A stretch of DNA of 64,000 bases. Source: Perognathus longimembris pacificus (Eukaryota > Chordata > Mammalia > Rodentia > Heteromyidae). Below are positions 32,813-44,873 of this stretch, piece after piece (position 1 is the first letter of the stretch; each line of letters opens with the position of its first letter). The notes beneath the pieces were generated by a model. The model saw only the letters and a program-made list of their open reading frames with translations. It ran no database searches and was not told where the DNA came from. The stretch is taken from NCBI RefSeq assembly GCF_023159225.1, contig NC_063176.1, positions 30,607,786 to 30,671,785 of the forward strand, given 5' to 3'. A program made the translations under genes and the position numbers.

Positions 32813-33040
32813 TTTCCTGTAGTTACTTCAACCTTGTGTCTTCGTTACCCACTGAAAAGCGGCAAGCAGCACACACTTGACCTCTATAAAACTTTTCGTT
32901 ATAATAGACAAGTTGAAGATGGAAAGGACAAAGAAATAAGTCCGCTTGTAGCAATAACACCATTTGACTTAAAACCAGCATCACCTGATTACATTGTAAA
33001 AGCTAATCAAAAGAAAGCATTCACAACATTTCTGAGTGGG
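32813..33040 (+). other. Unidentified coding-like fragment
   Basis: An open frame of 76 codons directly follows the L1 piece and ends where a SINE was inserted. The product contains LRYPLKSGKQHTLDLYKTF, later ISPLVAITPFDLKPASPDY and IVKANQKKAF. The composition is protein-like (Pro, Lys, aromatic residues well spaced), unlike random AT-rich frames here. No splice acceptor, start or stop is convincing, so it is more likely a retro-copied fragment than a live exon. I do not recognise it with certainty. A vague, unverified memory points to an alternative exon of HBS1L. Confidence 0.4.
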
Positions 33041-33048
33041 AATACTTC

Positions 33049-33234
33049 TTTTTTGTCAGTCGTGGGGCTTGAACTTAGGGCCTGATGGCTATCCATGAGC
33101 AGTTTTCTGGTGAGTAATTGGAGATTAAAGTTTCATAGACTTTCCTGCCCTGGCTAGCTTTGAACCAAAATCCTCAGACCTCAGCCTCCTGAGAAGCTAG
33201 GACTATAGACATGCACCACCAGTATCTGGCACTA
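33049..33234 (-). mobile_element. B1-like/Geo composite SINE
   Basis: On +, ttgtcagtcgtggggcttga followed by gactttcctgccctggctag and cctcagcctcctgagaagct: the reverse complement of a SINE with a B1-like left part and a Geo-like right part. Confidence 0.75.
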
Positions 33235-33314
33235 CCTTTTGATTTGTCTTGTTTTCTATTTTTTTTCTCTTAAATGAACATGTATTGCTTCATGTTGAAC
33301 TCAGATTATATAGA

Positions 33315-33425
33315 CATAGTCTGGTGTGGTGGGCTATGCTTGTAATCCCAGTACTCCTAAGGCCAGGCAAGAGTTTTAGCACATTAAAACTTAACCAGAC
33401 CCTGTCTCAAAAAATAAATAAAGGC
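33315..33425 (+). mobile_element. B1-like SINE
   Basis: ctggtgtggtgggctatgct, then tgtaatcccagtactcctaa, then ccagaccctgtctcaaaaaa: a B1-type element with an A-rich tail. Confidence 0.75.
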
Positions 33426-33661
33426 CACAGATGTATCTTAATATGAGTGTTTATCTAACATATATGAGGCCTTACTTTCAGTCCCCATGAGAAGTAATTA
33501 TGGAGACTTATTTAAAGACAATTCAATTTTCAACCTGACCAGAGACTAATACAGAGAAGAGGGCTCATTTTTTTAGTAAGCAAGCGTTTCCTCCTACCTT
33601 TGAAAAATTGAATGAAACAACTGTAGCCTGCCACAAGAATTTTTTTTCCTTTGGTTAAGAT

Positions 33662-33832
33662 TATGTACAGAGTAAGTGAACTGAACACCTCGGGGGGGGG
33701 GGGAGGGAAAGAACAAGGGGGGAGGGGAGATGAGGGACAAGGTAACAAACAGTACAAGTAATGTATCCAATGCCTAACGTATGAAACTGTAACCTCTCTG
33801 TACATCAGTTTGATAATAAAAATTTGAAAAAA
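33662..33832 (+). mobile_element. L1 3' end, truncated
   Basis: A G-rich tract, then tacaagtaatgtatccaatg, then cctctctgtacatcagtttg, ending ataataaaaatttg plus an A-run. Confidence 0.8.
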
Positions 33833-34330
33833 AAAGATTATGTGCAGAGAAGTTACAGTCACATACTTAAGGTATTTCTTGTCATACTTGTTACGTCTTT
33901 CTCATTTTTTCTCCCACCTTCCTTACCCCAAGCCTCTCTCCTCCACTTTCATCTTTTTTTCTTTGACTTTCCCATTGATGGACATAATCATTCTAATCTA
34001 CACTGCTTATGAACTCTATGAACATTAACCATAAAAGAATTCCTTCCAAGTCAGGTGATATGTACATCTTGGCATAGCATAATCTGTTCCCTCCTTTTTT
34101 CTCATTTCTTTCCTGACCCCACTGCCCTTGGGTTGCTTAGTTTTATTTCATCAATGTCCATTACAGCTGCTGGGGCCCCTGTACTGTATTTTTTTTCACC
34201 TGCTTAACACTCATTCTGTGCCTTCCTCCCATCTTCCCTCAGATGTATTCACCATATGTGAGGTAAAGAATAAAGGGTCCTCTGAATACTATATCAATAA
34301 TTAAGGAGGATTCCTTTGTTTCCTTGTCAT
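33833..34330 (-). mobile_element. L1 3' end, truncated, tail to tail with the previous one
   Basis: gcagagaagttacagtcaca, then ttcttgtcatacttgttacg is an L1 3' UTR read on the minus strand. It begins right at the A-tail of the + strand copy. The 5' limit is approximate. Confidence 0.6.
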
Positions 34331-34479
34331 TGGAGTTCGTTTTAGGCTCTGTATATTATTTCAAGTACATATGAAGTAGTGTTTCGATCTTACTATTTGG
34401 TGCATTTCTCCCAAAACCATTCTTTTTTGGTCTCGTGGTGTATTTGTATCTTGGGTCCTGTTGCTTTGTCTCTGCAATT

Positions 34480-34960
34480 TGAATAATTTTTTTTAATTTA
34501 TTATTATTTTTGTTGGTATTAAGTAGCTATACAAAGGGGTTACAATTCCATAAGTCAGGTTATGAGTACAATGGTTCCTAATCAATGTCACCTTTGTTCT
34601 CTCCTACTTTCTCCCTCCCACCCCAACCTTCAAGTTATGCACTTTATTTTGTACATACTGTACATTGAATATAAGGACTTCATTTGCTCACCCTTCCTCC
34701 CTCCATTCCTATGCTTTCCCCTTTGCCCACCCTCCAAAACATATTTCTACGTCCTAGTATTCATTTTGACAAACAACACGAGTGAAATTCCATGTGTACA
34801 TGTACCATAATCTTATGACCTACTCATCTATTTTAGGGTATCTGGACTGTTTCTACAAGTTGGCTACTGGGAGTAGTGCAGCAGTGAGCATGGTTATGCA
34901 AGTAACTTCACTGTATCCTGGCTTGAAATGCTCTGGATAAATGCCCAAGGTTGCCACCAA
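34480..34960 (-). mobile_element. L1 3' end of another subfamily
   Basis: T-rich start, gtattaagtagctatacaaa and ggggttacaattccataagt, then sequence matching the end of L1 ORF2 (ggactgtttctacaagttgg). The subfamily differs from that at 31.5 kb. Confidence 0.6.
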
Positions 34961-35189
34961 ATTCTTCATTCTTACTGAAGTGTTTGGATGATCCCCTGAA
35001 ATCTGATGCTAATGTGTTAATAGTTGCACCTGTATGATTGGTTTTCAAAAGAAACTAAAACTGAAGACCTGGGGAGTCTTTTTATCTTTAAGAGATTTTG
35101 AAGACAGAGCCCTTGCTTGCAGCCCTAAGTTGGCCCACATGGGACAGGCTTACTATCGAGCAAAATAAAAGATGATCATGAAGAACCCT

Positions 35190-35278
35190 GGTGACAGGGT
35201 TGGTAGAGGTAAGTAAGGACAGAGTGCTCAGCTTCCATGTACAGACCCTGGATTCCATCCCAATAACAACAATGGCAA
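35190..35278 (+). mobile_element. ID-like SINE, decayed
   Basis: cagggttggtagaggtaagt ... gaccctggattccatcccaa: an ID-like head and B-box region with an A-rich tail. Confidence 0.4.
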
Positions 35279-35744
35279 CAAACAAATAAAATCCAAATTG
35301 GAAACAAGGCTGCTTTCACATGGAAACACTTTTGTGTAATGAGGAACTATCTGAAATTGCCAGGGACATCCCTGTATCTTACACTGAGTTGATTCTTCAA
35401 TGCTGTTCATCAATATATTCTTCTAATCTCCTTTAATGTTCATGACACATTCTCGGAATTGCTGTTATGATATTCAACCTTGCTGGCCCCTTTGGGTTAA
35501 ATATGTATTTTTAACAACTATCTAATGTTATCTAAATGAACACTGGTGAATAAAATGTGATCAAAGTTAACTATCTATGTGGTTAAAAATGAGGAAAGCG
35601 AATCCAAAGGATATTTTTTTCAGTTGTTTTATTTATATGACTGTAAAGCACATCGAAATTGTTTTTGAACAATGGTGTCATCAGTAGCAACAGTAGCTTT
35701 TAGAGGCAACTTCTTTGAAAGGCAATAGATATATTTAACATAGG

Positions 35745-35860
35745 CAAGCTGAGTGTGGAGGAATCCACCTATAATCCTACCACTCCTACACAGGAGGTCT
35801 GTGAGGTAGAGCTGAGCCTAGTCTACATAGAGAAACCCTGTCTCTCCCTTCTTCTCCCCA
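35745..35860 (+). mobile_element. B1-like SINE
   Basis: gctgagtgtggaggaatcca, then cctataatcctaccactcct, then agaaaccctgtctctcc. Confidence 0.7.
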
Positions 35861-36009
35861 AAGGGACCATACCAAAACCACAAAACTACAATAACAAAGT
35901 AAAGAAAACCAAGAAAAACCGCATCTGTAAGGTTTCTTACTCTACAAAAACCTCAGAGACACTAGTTTTTATCTGATATACTAGTTAAAATAGGCTTATT
36001 TTTGGTACG

Positions 36010-37115
36010 GAGACATTTTGGACTTAATGTCCCTGTTTTCTTGTATTCTTTTCCCATTCTTTACTTGTTATTTTAGAGGTGATATACATTGGGGTTACCT
36101 TTACATACATCTGGAAATAAGTACAATTCCTTTCGCATAGTGTCCTCTGTTCCCTCTTCCTCTCCCATTCCCTCCCTCCCTTCTCCGCCAACGAGTTACA
36201 TAGTTGACTTTCATCAATGTCAGAGACAGCCAGTGCGCTCCACTGCTGCACTTTTTCACCCCTTTGTCCTGAATCCCTTCACTCCTTCTGGGGTCCGCTC
36301 CTGGGTTGCTGTTAGCGTTTGGATTTGGTTTGTTGTCTTGACTGTTCATGAGTCTTGTAATCTATCCCTATGGCTTACTCATTTGAGTTCAGGGATTGTC
36401 AGGACCTTGGCCCAAGCCTGGACTGTTGGTGCCCAACAGGTGGCAGTCCTCTCTTGGCCCCAGCTGGGTCACACTGGGCAGATCAGTGCACACTAAGTCC
36501 CTGGGCCATCGAGCACCTGTGGGTGCACTGGGCTTAGGGCTAGCTGAAAAGTGCTCAGTCTGGTCTGCAGTAGGGGGCTGGGAAGGTTGGACAGGGGTCT
36601 CTGGAGTGAATGCGAGCTTCAGAAGGGGCAACCTCCCACTGGTCTCCCTTTGGGTAACCTCCACCTCTGGCAGGGTCGTTGATAATCCTGGAGTTGGTTT
36701 TGTGCCGACTGCTGGCGCGGTGGCAGATCCGTGTGTCTGAACACTGTAGTCTCGTGGTTTGGGTCTGGGGTCAGGGATGGTCAGGTTGCTGCTCCAGCTG
36801 CTCCAGGTGTCTGCCTGACCACTTGCTCTTGCAGCAGGCCGCTCCTCCAGCGACCCGCTCCCAGCCAGCTGTGAGGCCCGCTCCCAACTAGCTGTGAGCT
36901 GCTCCTGCAGTCATCCCATCCTGCCCACCAGCCTTTCCTGATGCCCAGCCCCTTGGCTGAAGAGCTTTTCTGACAGATGGGCTGCTTGGGTTTTGGCTTG
37001 CCTGCCAAGGGAGCTCTCCACTCTCTGGGTCTGGCTGTTCCCTCTCTGCGCTGTCCTCATCAGGCACCAAGGAGTTTTCTGCCTCTGAATCTGGGTGCAG
37101 CAGATCCTTCCTGGT
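36010..37115 (-). mobile_element. Composite retroelement-like block, GC-rich right half
   Basis: The left part (36,010-36,250) looks like an L1-type 3' end on the minus strand (ttggggttacctttacatac, a CT-rich tract, gttacatagttgactttcat). It runs without obvious break into about 850 bp of GC-rich sequence rich in ctgggt and gctcc motifs. Frames on both strands overlap and none has a known domain. It could be a retroposon that borrowed an L1 tail, or an LTR next to an L1 end. Identity and borders are not established. Confidence 0.4.
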
Positions 37116-37529
37116 CCTGGACTACAAGTTTAAATCTTGAGAGTTTTGGTGAGATATATAATTTTAACAAGGGTCATGTGACCAGTCCCTGTCTTGCAGA
37201 GGACAATAACACAGTTTTAAGATGACAGGTGTTCAAGAATTTCATGGACCATAAATCCAGATCCATTAATATGGGAGACTGATAATACACATTGAGCAAG
37301 AAACTAAAGACTGAACAGTGAGCAAACAACTTAAAGAATTATATTGAACCCAAGTTCATTAAATGACAACTCCTTATTTATTAAAAACTTTCTAACGTTT
37401 ATAAAACAATATCCTAAAAAGTGCCACTCTACTTTTCACTCTATAGTCTCAAAAAATTACTTAATTTCCCAGAATTTCAACTTGCTTAAGCTGCATTTTG
37501 TAAGAAGGCAACATTAGAGAATCATATGA

Positions 37530-37770
37530 GGCAGGCCCTAGTGACTCATGCCTAGAACTAGATAGCTATGCAAGAAACTGAGATCTGAGGATTACAGTTA
37601 AAGGCAGGAAAGTCTGTAAGATTCTGAAAGCATCTGTAAGCATCAGAAAGCCAGAAGTGCAGTTATTGCTTAAGTGGTATAGCACTAGCATTGAAGGAAG
37701 AAAAGAAACAACACTTCAGGGACAGCCTCCAGGCCCTTGAATTTAAGCCTCAGTACTATCAAGTATGGAT
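37530..37770 (+). mobile_element. B1-like/Geo composite SINE
   Basis: ccctagtgactcatgcctag, tgagatctgaggattacagt, then agtgcagttattgcttaagt and ggcccttgaatttaagcctc. A decayed composite. Confidence 0.6.
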
Positions 37771-38749
37771 GCACATGCACACAGTCATGCACAAAGGTAT
37801 ACTCACATGCACACACATACATATGCACACACATCTAGATATTAACACTAAAGATGACCATATTTTATTGCAAAAGTACATGATATACATTGCTCTTTCT
37901 TTTACCATTTTTCATTTATTTGTTCTTTCCAAATGTGTCAAAGTTCCTTCTATTTTCTAAACAATTAAAGCTAACAGCACTTTTCTTAATTGTTTTCAAA
38001 TTTCTACTAAGTTTTGATCAAGGTGACTATACAGCTCATTTTGCCCTGAACTGTTCAGTGTTTTGCCTTATCTAATAATAATATGCACTGGATTCAAGAA
38101 ATTTATTCAAAAAGTCCTCATTTTGAAATCATAAAAAAACCTATGTGCACCGTCTATGAGTTGCTGTCACATATTTAGAGATGAGACCTTTCCAGCTGCA
38201 ACTGAGGTTAAATGAGTTCTTAAAGGTAGATCCTTAATCTAATAAGTTTGGTCTCATAAAAATGGAAAAGACATCAAATATGTACTGGGAAAGAGAAAAG
38301 GCCACATGGGGACATTATGAATACACAGGAAAATATGAAAGCAAAAGAGAAGTTAGAAAAGTGAAACCTGTTAATCCCTTGATATTGGACAGAACACTTT
38401 AGAACTGTGAGCAATAAGTTTCTGTTTAAGCCAACCAGTGTGGCACTGTCATGGCATCCCTAATGGACATTCATGGAGAAACGTATTGTAATCATCCCTC
38501 TTACCTTGCATATCTCTCTAACTTGTTGAGGTGTCAAGGCAAAAAACAACAACAAAACTTCTTCTGACATCATTGAATGCTGCTTTGAACTGGGAAAAAA
38601 ACATTTCAGTAACAAATCTAAGGCTTTAAGCAGTTACTATAACCAGGCACTTTTAACAAACCTACCAAATCTGAAAATGATAAAATTTAAAGTCAAATAC
38701 AATCAACTTTATTAGTCTTGGCATTACAAGTAAAAAAATCACTCCAAAA
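37771..38749. other. AT-rich non-coding stretch, no gene seen
   Basis: Contains a short CA-rich patch near 37,795-37,835. Frames are short and without motif. Confidence 0.5.
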
Positions 38750-38955
38750 GACAAATGACTCCAAAAGCAATACTTACAAAACCATTCACTATAAACCAAC
38801 TGAACAACTCATGGAGGGAGAGGGGGAAGGGGGAGGAGGAGGGGGAAATGAGGGAGGAGGTAACAAATTGTACAAGAAATGTACTCATTGCCTTATGTAT
38901 GAAACTGTAAACCCTCTGTACATCACTTTGATAATTTTATTGTTTTTTTTTTAAA
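38750..38955 (+). mobile_element. L1 3' end, truncated
   Basis: cttacaaaaccattcactat, a GGA-rich tract, tacaagaaatgtactcattg, then cctctgtacatcactttgat and a T/A-rich tail. Confidence 0.8.
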
Positions 38956-38966
38956 AAGATTGAATT

Positions 38967-39140
38967 CCAGGCTGGGAGTGTGGCTTAGGGGTAGAATGCT
39001 TGCCTAGCATGCATGAAGCCCTGGATTTAATTCCTCAGTAGCACATAACAGAAAAGTGGGAAGTGGCACTGTTGCTCAAGGGGTATGCTCTCCTGGAACA
39101 AAAGCAGCTCAGGGCTAGTGCCATTTAAACTGCAAAACTG
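38967..39140 (+). mobile_element. IDL-Geo-like SINE, diverged
   Basis: aggctgggagtgtggcttag, then gccctggatttaattcctca, followed by a Geo-like ggcactgttgctcaaggggt. It inserted just behind an L1 tail. Confidence 0.65.
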
Positions 39141-39171
39141 CAAAAACAAAACAACAACAAAAAGACAAGGA

Positions 39172-39262
39172 GCTGGGACTGTGACTTCATGGTAGAATCC
39201 TTTCCTAGCATGCATGTGGCCCCTGGTTAAATTCCTCAGTATCTCATAAACAACAATGACAA
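39172..39262 (+). mobile_element. ID-like SINE
   Basis: gagctgggactgtgacttca ... cccctggttaaattcctcag. Only the ID half is present. Confidence 0.6.
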
Positions 39263-39474
39263 AGTCATTAAATAAGGAATATTTTTTAAAGACTTAATTC
39301 TTCACAGAATTTCTTGTCCTCACCAGACAGCATTCCCTTTGCCTAGTTGTTTTCAAACAGGAAGATGGGTCCTTTTTTGTTGGCATTTAGATTTAAATTG
39401 AATTACTGGCTTTTCCTGAGTCTTGATTCTGCCAACTTTATTTTTTGAGGTTGCCTAGGATGCACTTTCCCCAC

Positions 39475-40150
39475 CCCCCTTTATTGTCAAAGAGAATTAC
39501 AGATGGGTTACACTTTCCTATGTAAGGCAGTGAGTACATTTCTTGTTCTACTTGTTATCTCCTCTCACATTTTCCTCCCTCCCCTTTTCTTCCCCCCTAC
39601 CTCCACCCCATGAGTTGTATGGTTGGTTTACACCAAATGGTTTTATAAGTATTGCTTTTGGAATCTGGAATCATTTGTCTTTTTATCCTTTGTCTCTCGA
39701 TTTTGGCATTCCCTTTCCCTTCCCTAGTTTTAATACATGCATATACAGTATCCAGGGTACTAAGATCAGATACAGTGATTGCGGAGGTAAAACCACAGGC
39801 ATGTTGAAAATAATTACAACAATGATATAACACTTGTTTCCATAACGTGGAATTCATTTCAGTTAGCATCATCTTATATGTCATAAGGGCATAGCTATTA
39901 GGCTATTGTGATCTTCTGCTATGACTAGCCTAAACATGTACTAATTACTCCCTATGAGGGAAATCATAAGAGTCCTTGTTTCTTTGGGTCTGGCTCACTT
40001 CACTTAGTATAACTTTTTTCCAAGTCCTTCTATTTCCTTACAAATGGGGCAATGTCATTCTTTCTGATAGAGGCATAGAATTCCATTGTATATATGTACC
40101 ACATTTTCCTGATCCACGGGTCTACTGAGGTCTGCCCACTTTTTTTAACT
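39475..40150 (-). mobile_element. L1 3' part, truncated
   Basis: The minus-strand L1 3' UTR starts at about 39,480 (ttattgtcaaagagaattac) with gtgagtacatttcttgttct. It extends into the end of ORF2 near 40,100 (ttcctgatccacgggtctac). Confidence 0.8.
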
Positions 40151-40467
40151 AGAGCTATATTGTATCTCCAGCTTGCTGACTTCAGAGTTTAAAACTCATC
40201 AGCCTTTATAATTGTTTGAGCCAAATTCTTACAGTAAATCTGTAGAAATATATTATATTTATATGAAATGCCTATGTAGAAAGCCCTAAAAAATATAGTC
40301 ATTTACTTTGCATTTAGAACATACTGATTAGGTACTACAAATTATATAGAGATGATTTTAACTTTTTGGGAGAATTATGCAGGTTACATCCAAATAGAAT
40401 GTCATTTTATGAGATTTGAGATGAATAAAATTTTGTATCTGAAGTGGCTTAAGGACAGCAATGGATG

Positions 40468-40512
<45 letters not shown>

Positions 40513-40887
40513 AATTGGTTCAATCTCTTTTGGCAACCCTGACCAATACAAATTTGTATCGCAAAGCTCTTGTGTAATTCAGATCCAGTTGGTGGTTTTT
40601 GGTAGTAAATATTGGGGGCCAGAATTTTGTCTTGCACCTTTTTTAAAAAAAAATATCTTGTTTCATACTGGGGATGAAAGCCAATGAAACTGCACTTGGT
40701 AAACAGGCACTTTGCAACCAAGCTATATCTGAAACCTATTTCTACATTTTAAATTTAGTGTTTAATTAAAATAAGAGTATGCTTAATCTTTACAGCTCTG
40801 TCACTATTTTTTCAACCTGAATGCAAGAATCCTCTAAGGCCAATTAAGCTTTCATGCACAATTGCTTATATTTTTCTTTTTTCCTTT
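40151..40887. other. Non-coding stretch with (GT)n microsatellite
   Basis: A (GT)n run at 40,470-40,510. The remainder is AT-rich with no credible gene. Confidence 0.6.
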
Positions 40888-41127
40888 CTTTTTGTCAGTC
40901 CTGGGCCTTAAACTCAGATTCTGAGTGTTGTCCCTAAGTCTCTATCTGCTCAAGGCTAGCACTCTACTATGTAAGCAACAGTGACACTTCTGTTTTTTTT
41001 TAGAGTAGTTCATTGGAGATGATCGTATTATGGACTTTTCTGTCCAGGCTGGCTTCAAACTGCAATCCTCAGGTCTCAGCCTCCTGAATGGGTATGATTA
41101 CAGGCATCAGCCACCAACATCCAGCTT
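40888..41127 (-). mobile_element. B1-like/Geo composite SINE
   Basis: ttttgtcagtcctgggcctt, ctcaaggctagcactctact, then cttttctgtccaggctggct and ctcagcctcctgaatgggta on +. Confidence 0.75.
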
Positions 41128-41849
41128 CAGATTTTAATTTGACTACCAATTTAGAACAAATAATGACTGACATTAATGTAAAATGACTTTTGGAAAGTCA
41201 TATTGAACCAATGTGTTCACATGTATCAAATATAATCTGGATGCCAAGTCACATTTATTGTAATTTAATCTGTACTGATTACATAAGGCCCACTCACGTT
41301 TCAATGGCAATCTGCTTTTTCTCATATACTTTCCTAGGCTAAGCCTTATAAATGAAAACATGTCTTCCACATATATTTCCTAATCAATGAGGCCCCAAAT
41401 ACAAAAATACTTGAATATTTAAATACACTTGTATCTTCCACATGTATATGTATACATTGATATGTGTATATGAATATATATAGATAAGTCATCTCTGAAT
41501 CTACTCTATCATTCACACCCCACCTCCAATCAAATCAGAAAATCTTATTGCCTCTGCCTTAAGACCATATCCAGAAATGAACTTGTTCCCACCACATCCA
41601 CATCTTCCATTCTGTTGTAAATCATCTCTCATTGAAATCACATATTAGTCTTCTAACTGTTCTCTATATGATGTGCAAGCTTCTTCTTCTTCTTGTTTCT
41701 CGTAGCTTAGAAACACCAACTTCTTTGCTTTTCCTTAAGCTTCTAACACTATCCAACCTCTGCACAAGTTATGTTCTTGCGGGGTGGATTCTTTCCTTAG
41801 TGGGGCATAGCTAGCTCTGTCACTAAATTCAGACCTCTATTCAATGAGG

Positions 41850-41998
41850 GATTATTATGTTTTTACTACTTTTCATACTATTTTTCTTCACTCCATTAGA
41901 ATGCATACTCCATGAGGGCAGATCTTTTGTAGTTAGTTAGTTATTGGTTACTGAATGCTTAGAAGAGATCCTGGCACTTAGCAAATATTCATTAAGTG
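41850..41998 (+). mobile_element. Ancient L2/MIR-type relic
   Basis: ctccatgagggcagatcttt, then cctggcacttagcaaatatt and cattaagtgaatt follow the conserved 3' part shared by L2/MIR-family repeats. Confidence 0.5.
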
Positions 41999-43320
41999 AA
42001 TTACTAGGCATCACATTGGGTCATAGGCTACCTACAGAGTAGTAGACAAATAATGGACACCATAATTACCATACTTGTAGGCAGGGACATTTTTACATTT
42101 CTCACAGAGAGGATAGTTATTTAGCTATTAAGTAATTAATTACATAGCACTTAATTATAACTGTAAACATAGAGGAGATCCCACTGACTAATCTGACTTG
42201 ATGTCTTGATGTGTTGAGGGATTATTAAAAAGTATAATACTTAGGGGAAAGATCTAGCATCCCACAAATCATCTAATTTTGAAATAAAAATACTGAGAAT
42301 TGGTGCTATGCAAATGAGCATCTGTAGTTGAATAGGATTATGAAGATTTAGAGAGAGCTGACAAAGCAAGACAGGGAACCAGATTAAAAGTAGCCTATTA
42401 AATAGATAATCCAATGTGGCTATGTTCTTTCTGTCAGTCAAGGTTACCACAGTTCTTGGGAAAAGCAATCCAGTGATATGTAGGCTGGACCAAATGAATC
42501 ACATTTTAGAGGGAAAACAAAGAAACATGACAACACTGTTAACTCTTCAAATTTGGGCATATTGAAAAAAAAAATCCTTGTGTGCTTTATGTATGCAAAC
42601 AAAATTTCTCCCTACCTTTAATTTCAGCAAAGAGGTAATTTCTTTTCCCTGAAAATTTTCTAGTTCCTTTCCTTGTCATTCTTAATCACGGGCTCTATAA
42701 GTAAGGAAATGTACTCATTACCTGACTCATGTTATTGCACTCCCTCTGTACATCACCTTGGTAATAACAATAAGGTAAAAATTTTTAAAAAGAGGACTCT
42801 TTATCTGTAGTTCTTTATCTGTGAACTCACGGTTTCATAACCATTTCTTCTTCTGCCTGTTTCCTTCCTGTACTAAAGAAGGAACTTATATGCTTTTAGA
42901 CTAGAAAATGGTTCCCTGGACATTGTTTGTGCTGGGAAATTATGTTCAATGAATGAACAGACACTCAGTGAATTCCATTACTTTATTATGGATTATTACT
43001 TTGCATGGTTAAGCACTTCATACATAAAACCCAGATTTGCATTTAGAAACAGAAACAAACTATTTCCTTCACTCATGTTTTGTTAGAATTGTATGATACA
43101 TTGTTTAGAAGAAAGTATACATACTAGCTCTGTATCTTTCTGTAAAGTTCATTACTTAATAGTCACATATGCCTGGCTACCAAAATTTCCACTGAAGCAT
43201 ACTAAGGTAAAGCCTAAGTAATCTACAAAGCTTCACTTCAGGTGTTGTCCAGGAGCTTAGAAGAAAAGGAGAGAGAGCACATTTAAGTGTTCTCTTACAT
43301 ACTAACAGTGTATGATAAAT
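41999..43320. other. AT-rich non-coding stretch, with a short L1 3' end
   Basis: A small L1 3' end on + is visible at about 42,690-42,800 (gaaatgtactcattacctga, then cctctgtacatcaccttggt). The rest shows nothing recognisable. Confidence 0.5.
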
Positions 43321-43329
43321 ATGCTGTAA

Positions 43330-43445
43330 ATTTGCTCCAGTTATACATACAAAAGCCTAGTAAAATAGGAATTATATTTTTACTTCATAGATAGGAACTT
43401 GAAGCTTCGGAAACATCTGTAATTTTCTCACAACCATATACATAA
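43330..43445 (+). mobile_element. MIR-like relic
   Basis: aatagg.attatatttttac and tagataggaacttgaagctt fit the MIR core (two-base substitution level is high). Confidence 0.35.
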
Positions 43446-43999
43446 TACTATCCCATGATTCAGGCATATTCATCCTTAATCACAATTTTAGAAAAGGAAA
43501 GTTCTATGAAGGAGATATAAGAGCAAGTAAAGGAAGAAGCATTAGAAATAAAATGAGTCATTTCCATTTTGTGTGTGCCTGTGTATGATTCATTGGACAA
43601 GAGCTGTCATATAAAAACTAATTGCACAATGTCAGCCATGAAGTAAGTTGACAGGAAGAAGACAAGGTTGACTAGAATTTTTGCTCATCAGAGCATTTAA
43701 TTTAGCTCATAATCATTTTTTAAGTTTCAAAGGTCAAAAATACTATGAGTAAATGAATGTACATGGGAATCTCCTGTCTTATTATATTGTTTTATTTCTA
43801 GGTATATTTATTTTAGTTTTATCTTTCATGCACAAAGTAGAACTAACACAAATTTCTTGAACTAATCCTACTATATGTCACAATGTCCCAACCAGAAAAT
43901 ATATATTCAACATATGTAAGAAACCAGGCAAATTTATGATACTGTAACTCTTGTAAAAATAAAGCTTTACATTGATCAGTGTCCTGTTTAGAGATAGAA

Positions 44000-44185
44000 G
44001 CCACTTATTAAATATTTACTATGCTTCATTCATATCACTATATCTCCTTTTACTCATTACAATAAGCCTGCAAGATATTATTATGTCCAGTTCATGGGAA
44101 CTAATACTAAGGCCAAGAGCAAAAAGGCTGACATTTGAACTCAGGTCTGTTTCTCCAAATGCACAGCTAGCTCTCCAAGAAAGCT
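44000..44185 (+). mobile_element. MIR SINE relic
   Basis: ctcattacaataagcctgca, attattatgtccagttcatg and gacatttgaactcaggtctg follow the MIR core in order. Confidence 0.6.
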
Positions 44186-44556
44186 TCCAGGAAATAGGTA
44201 GCATTTCTTGGGCTCAGGTAGGGTGAACAGTGGTTCTGTGATCATTATTTCTAAGAGCCACAGTGTCTTCCACTTTTGACAACAGGAAGAAAACCCCACC
44301 CCTGAAAAACACAACACTAAGCTGAAAGTAAAGAGGTGCCATAGACCCTTGTGATCTGAAGGTATATGGTTTCCAGAAGACTACCATTAAGAAAAATTCA
44401 GGATACATAGAGTTGAATTCTGTTCTGTGGATGTGTGACTCATTTTCCCATCACCTTGCTTAACTTCTGCTAAAGATGAGTAGCCTTTCAGAAAATCTAA
44501 AATATTCACTTTCACTTTACCACTTAAGCATATTAACACTTTAATTTTGGCAACTG

Positions 44557-44604
44557 TGTGTGTGAGAGAGAGGGGGGGAGAGGGAGCGAGCGAGCGAGCG
44601 AGCG

Positions 44605-44655
<51 letters not shown>
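44557..44655. repeat. (GAGC)n(GA)n microsatellite
   Basis: tgtgtgtgagagagaggggg, then (gagc) repeats, then a long (ga) run. Confidence 0.95.
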
Positions 44656-44667
44656 CAGAGAAAGAGG

Positions 44668-44873
44668 TCCTAGGGCTTGAACTCAGATTCTGGGTGCTTT
44701 CACTGAGCTTAGCTACCACTTGAGCCACAGCTCCATATCAGGTTTTTGGTGATTAATTGAAGATAAGAGTCTCAGAGACACTTTTCTCCCTAGGTTGGCT
44801 TTGAATCCTGATCCTCCAATCTCAGCCTCCTTAGGAGCTAGGATGACAGGTGTGAGCCACCAGCACCAGGCTA
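44668..44873 (-). mobile_element. B1-like/Geo composite SINE
   Basis: gtcctagggcttgaactcag, then tagctaccacttgagccaca, cttttctccctaggttggct and ctcagcctccttaggagcta on +. Confidence 0.75.

Noticed and set aside
36089..37225. Frames of up to 135 codons suggesting a GC-rich gene
   Set aside because: Frames overlap on both strands, lack splice-supported borders and motifs, and begin inside L1-like sequence.
44387..44728. Minus-strand frame with LSLSLS and SRSLARSLA repeats
   Set aside because: Translation of the (GAGC)n(GA)n microsatellite.
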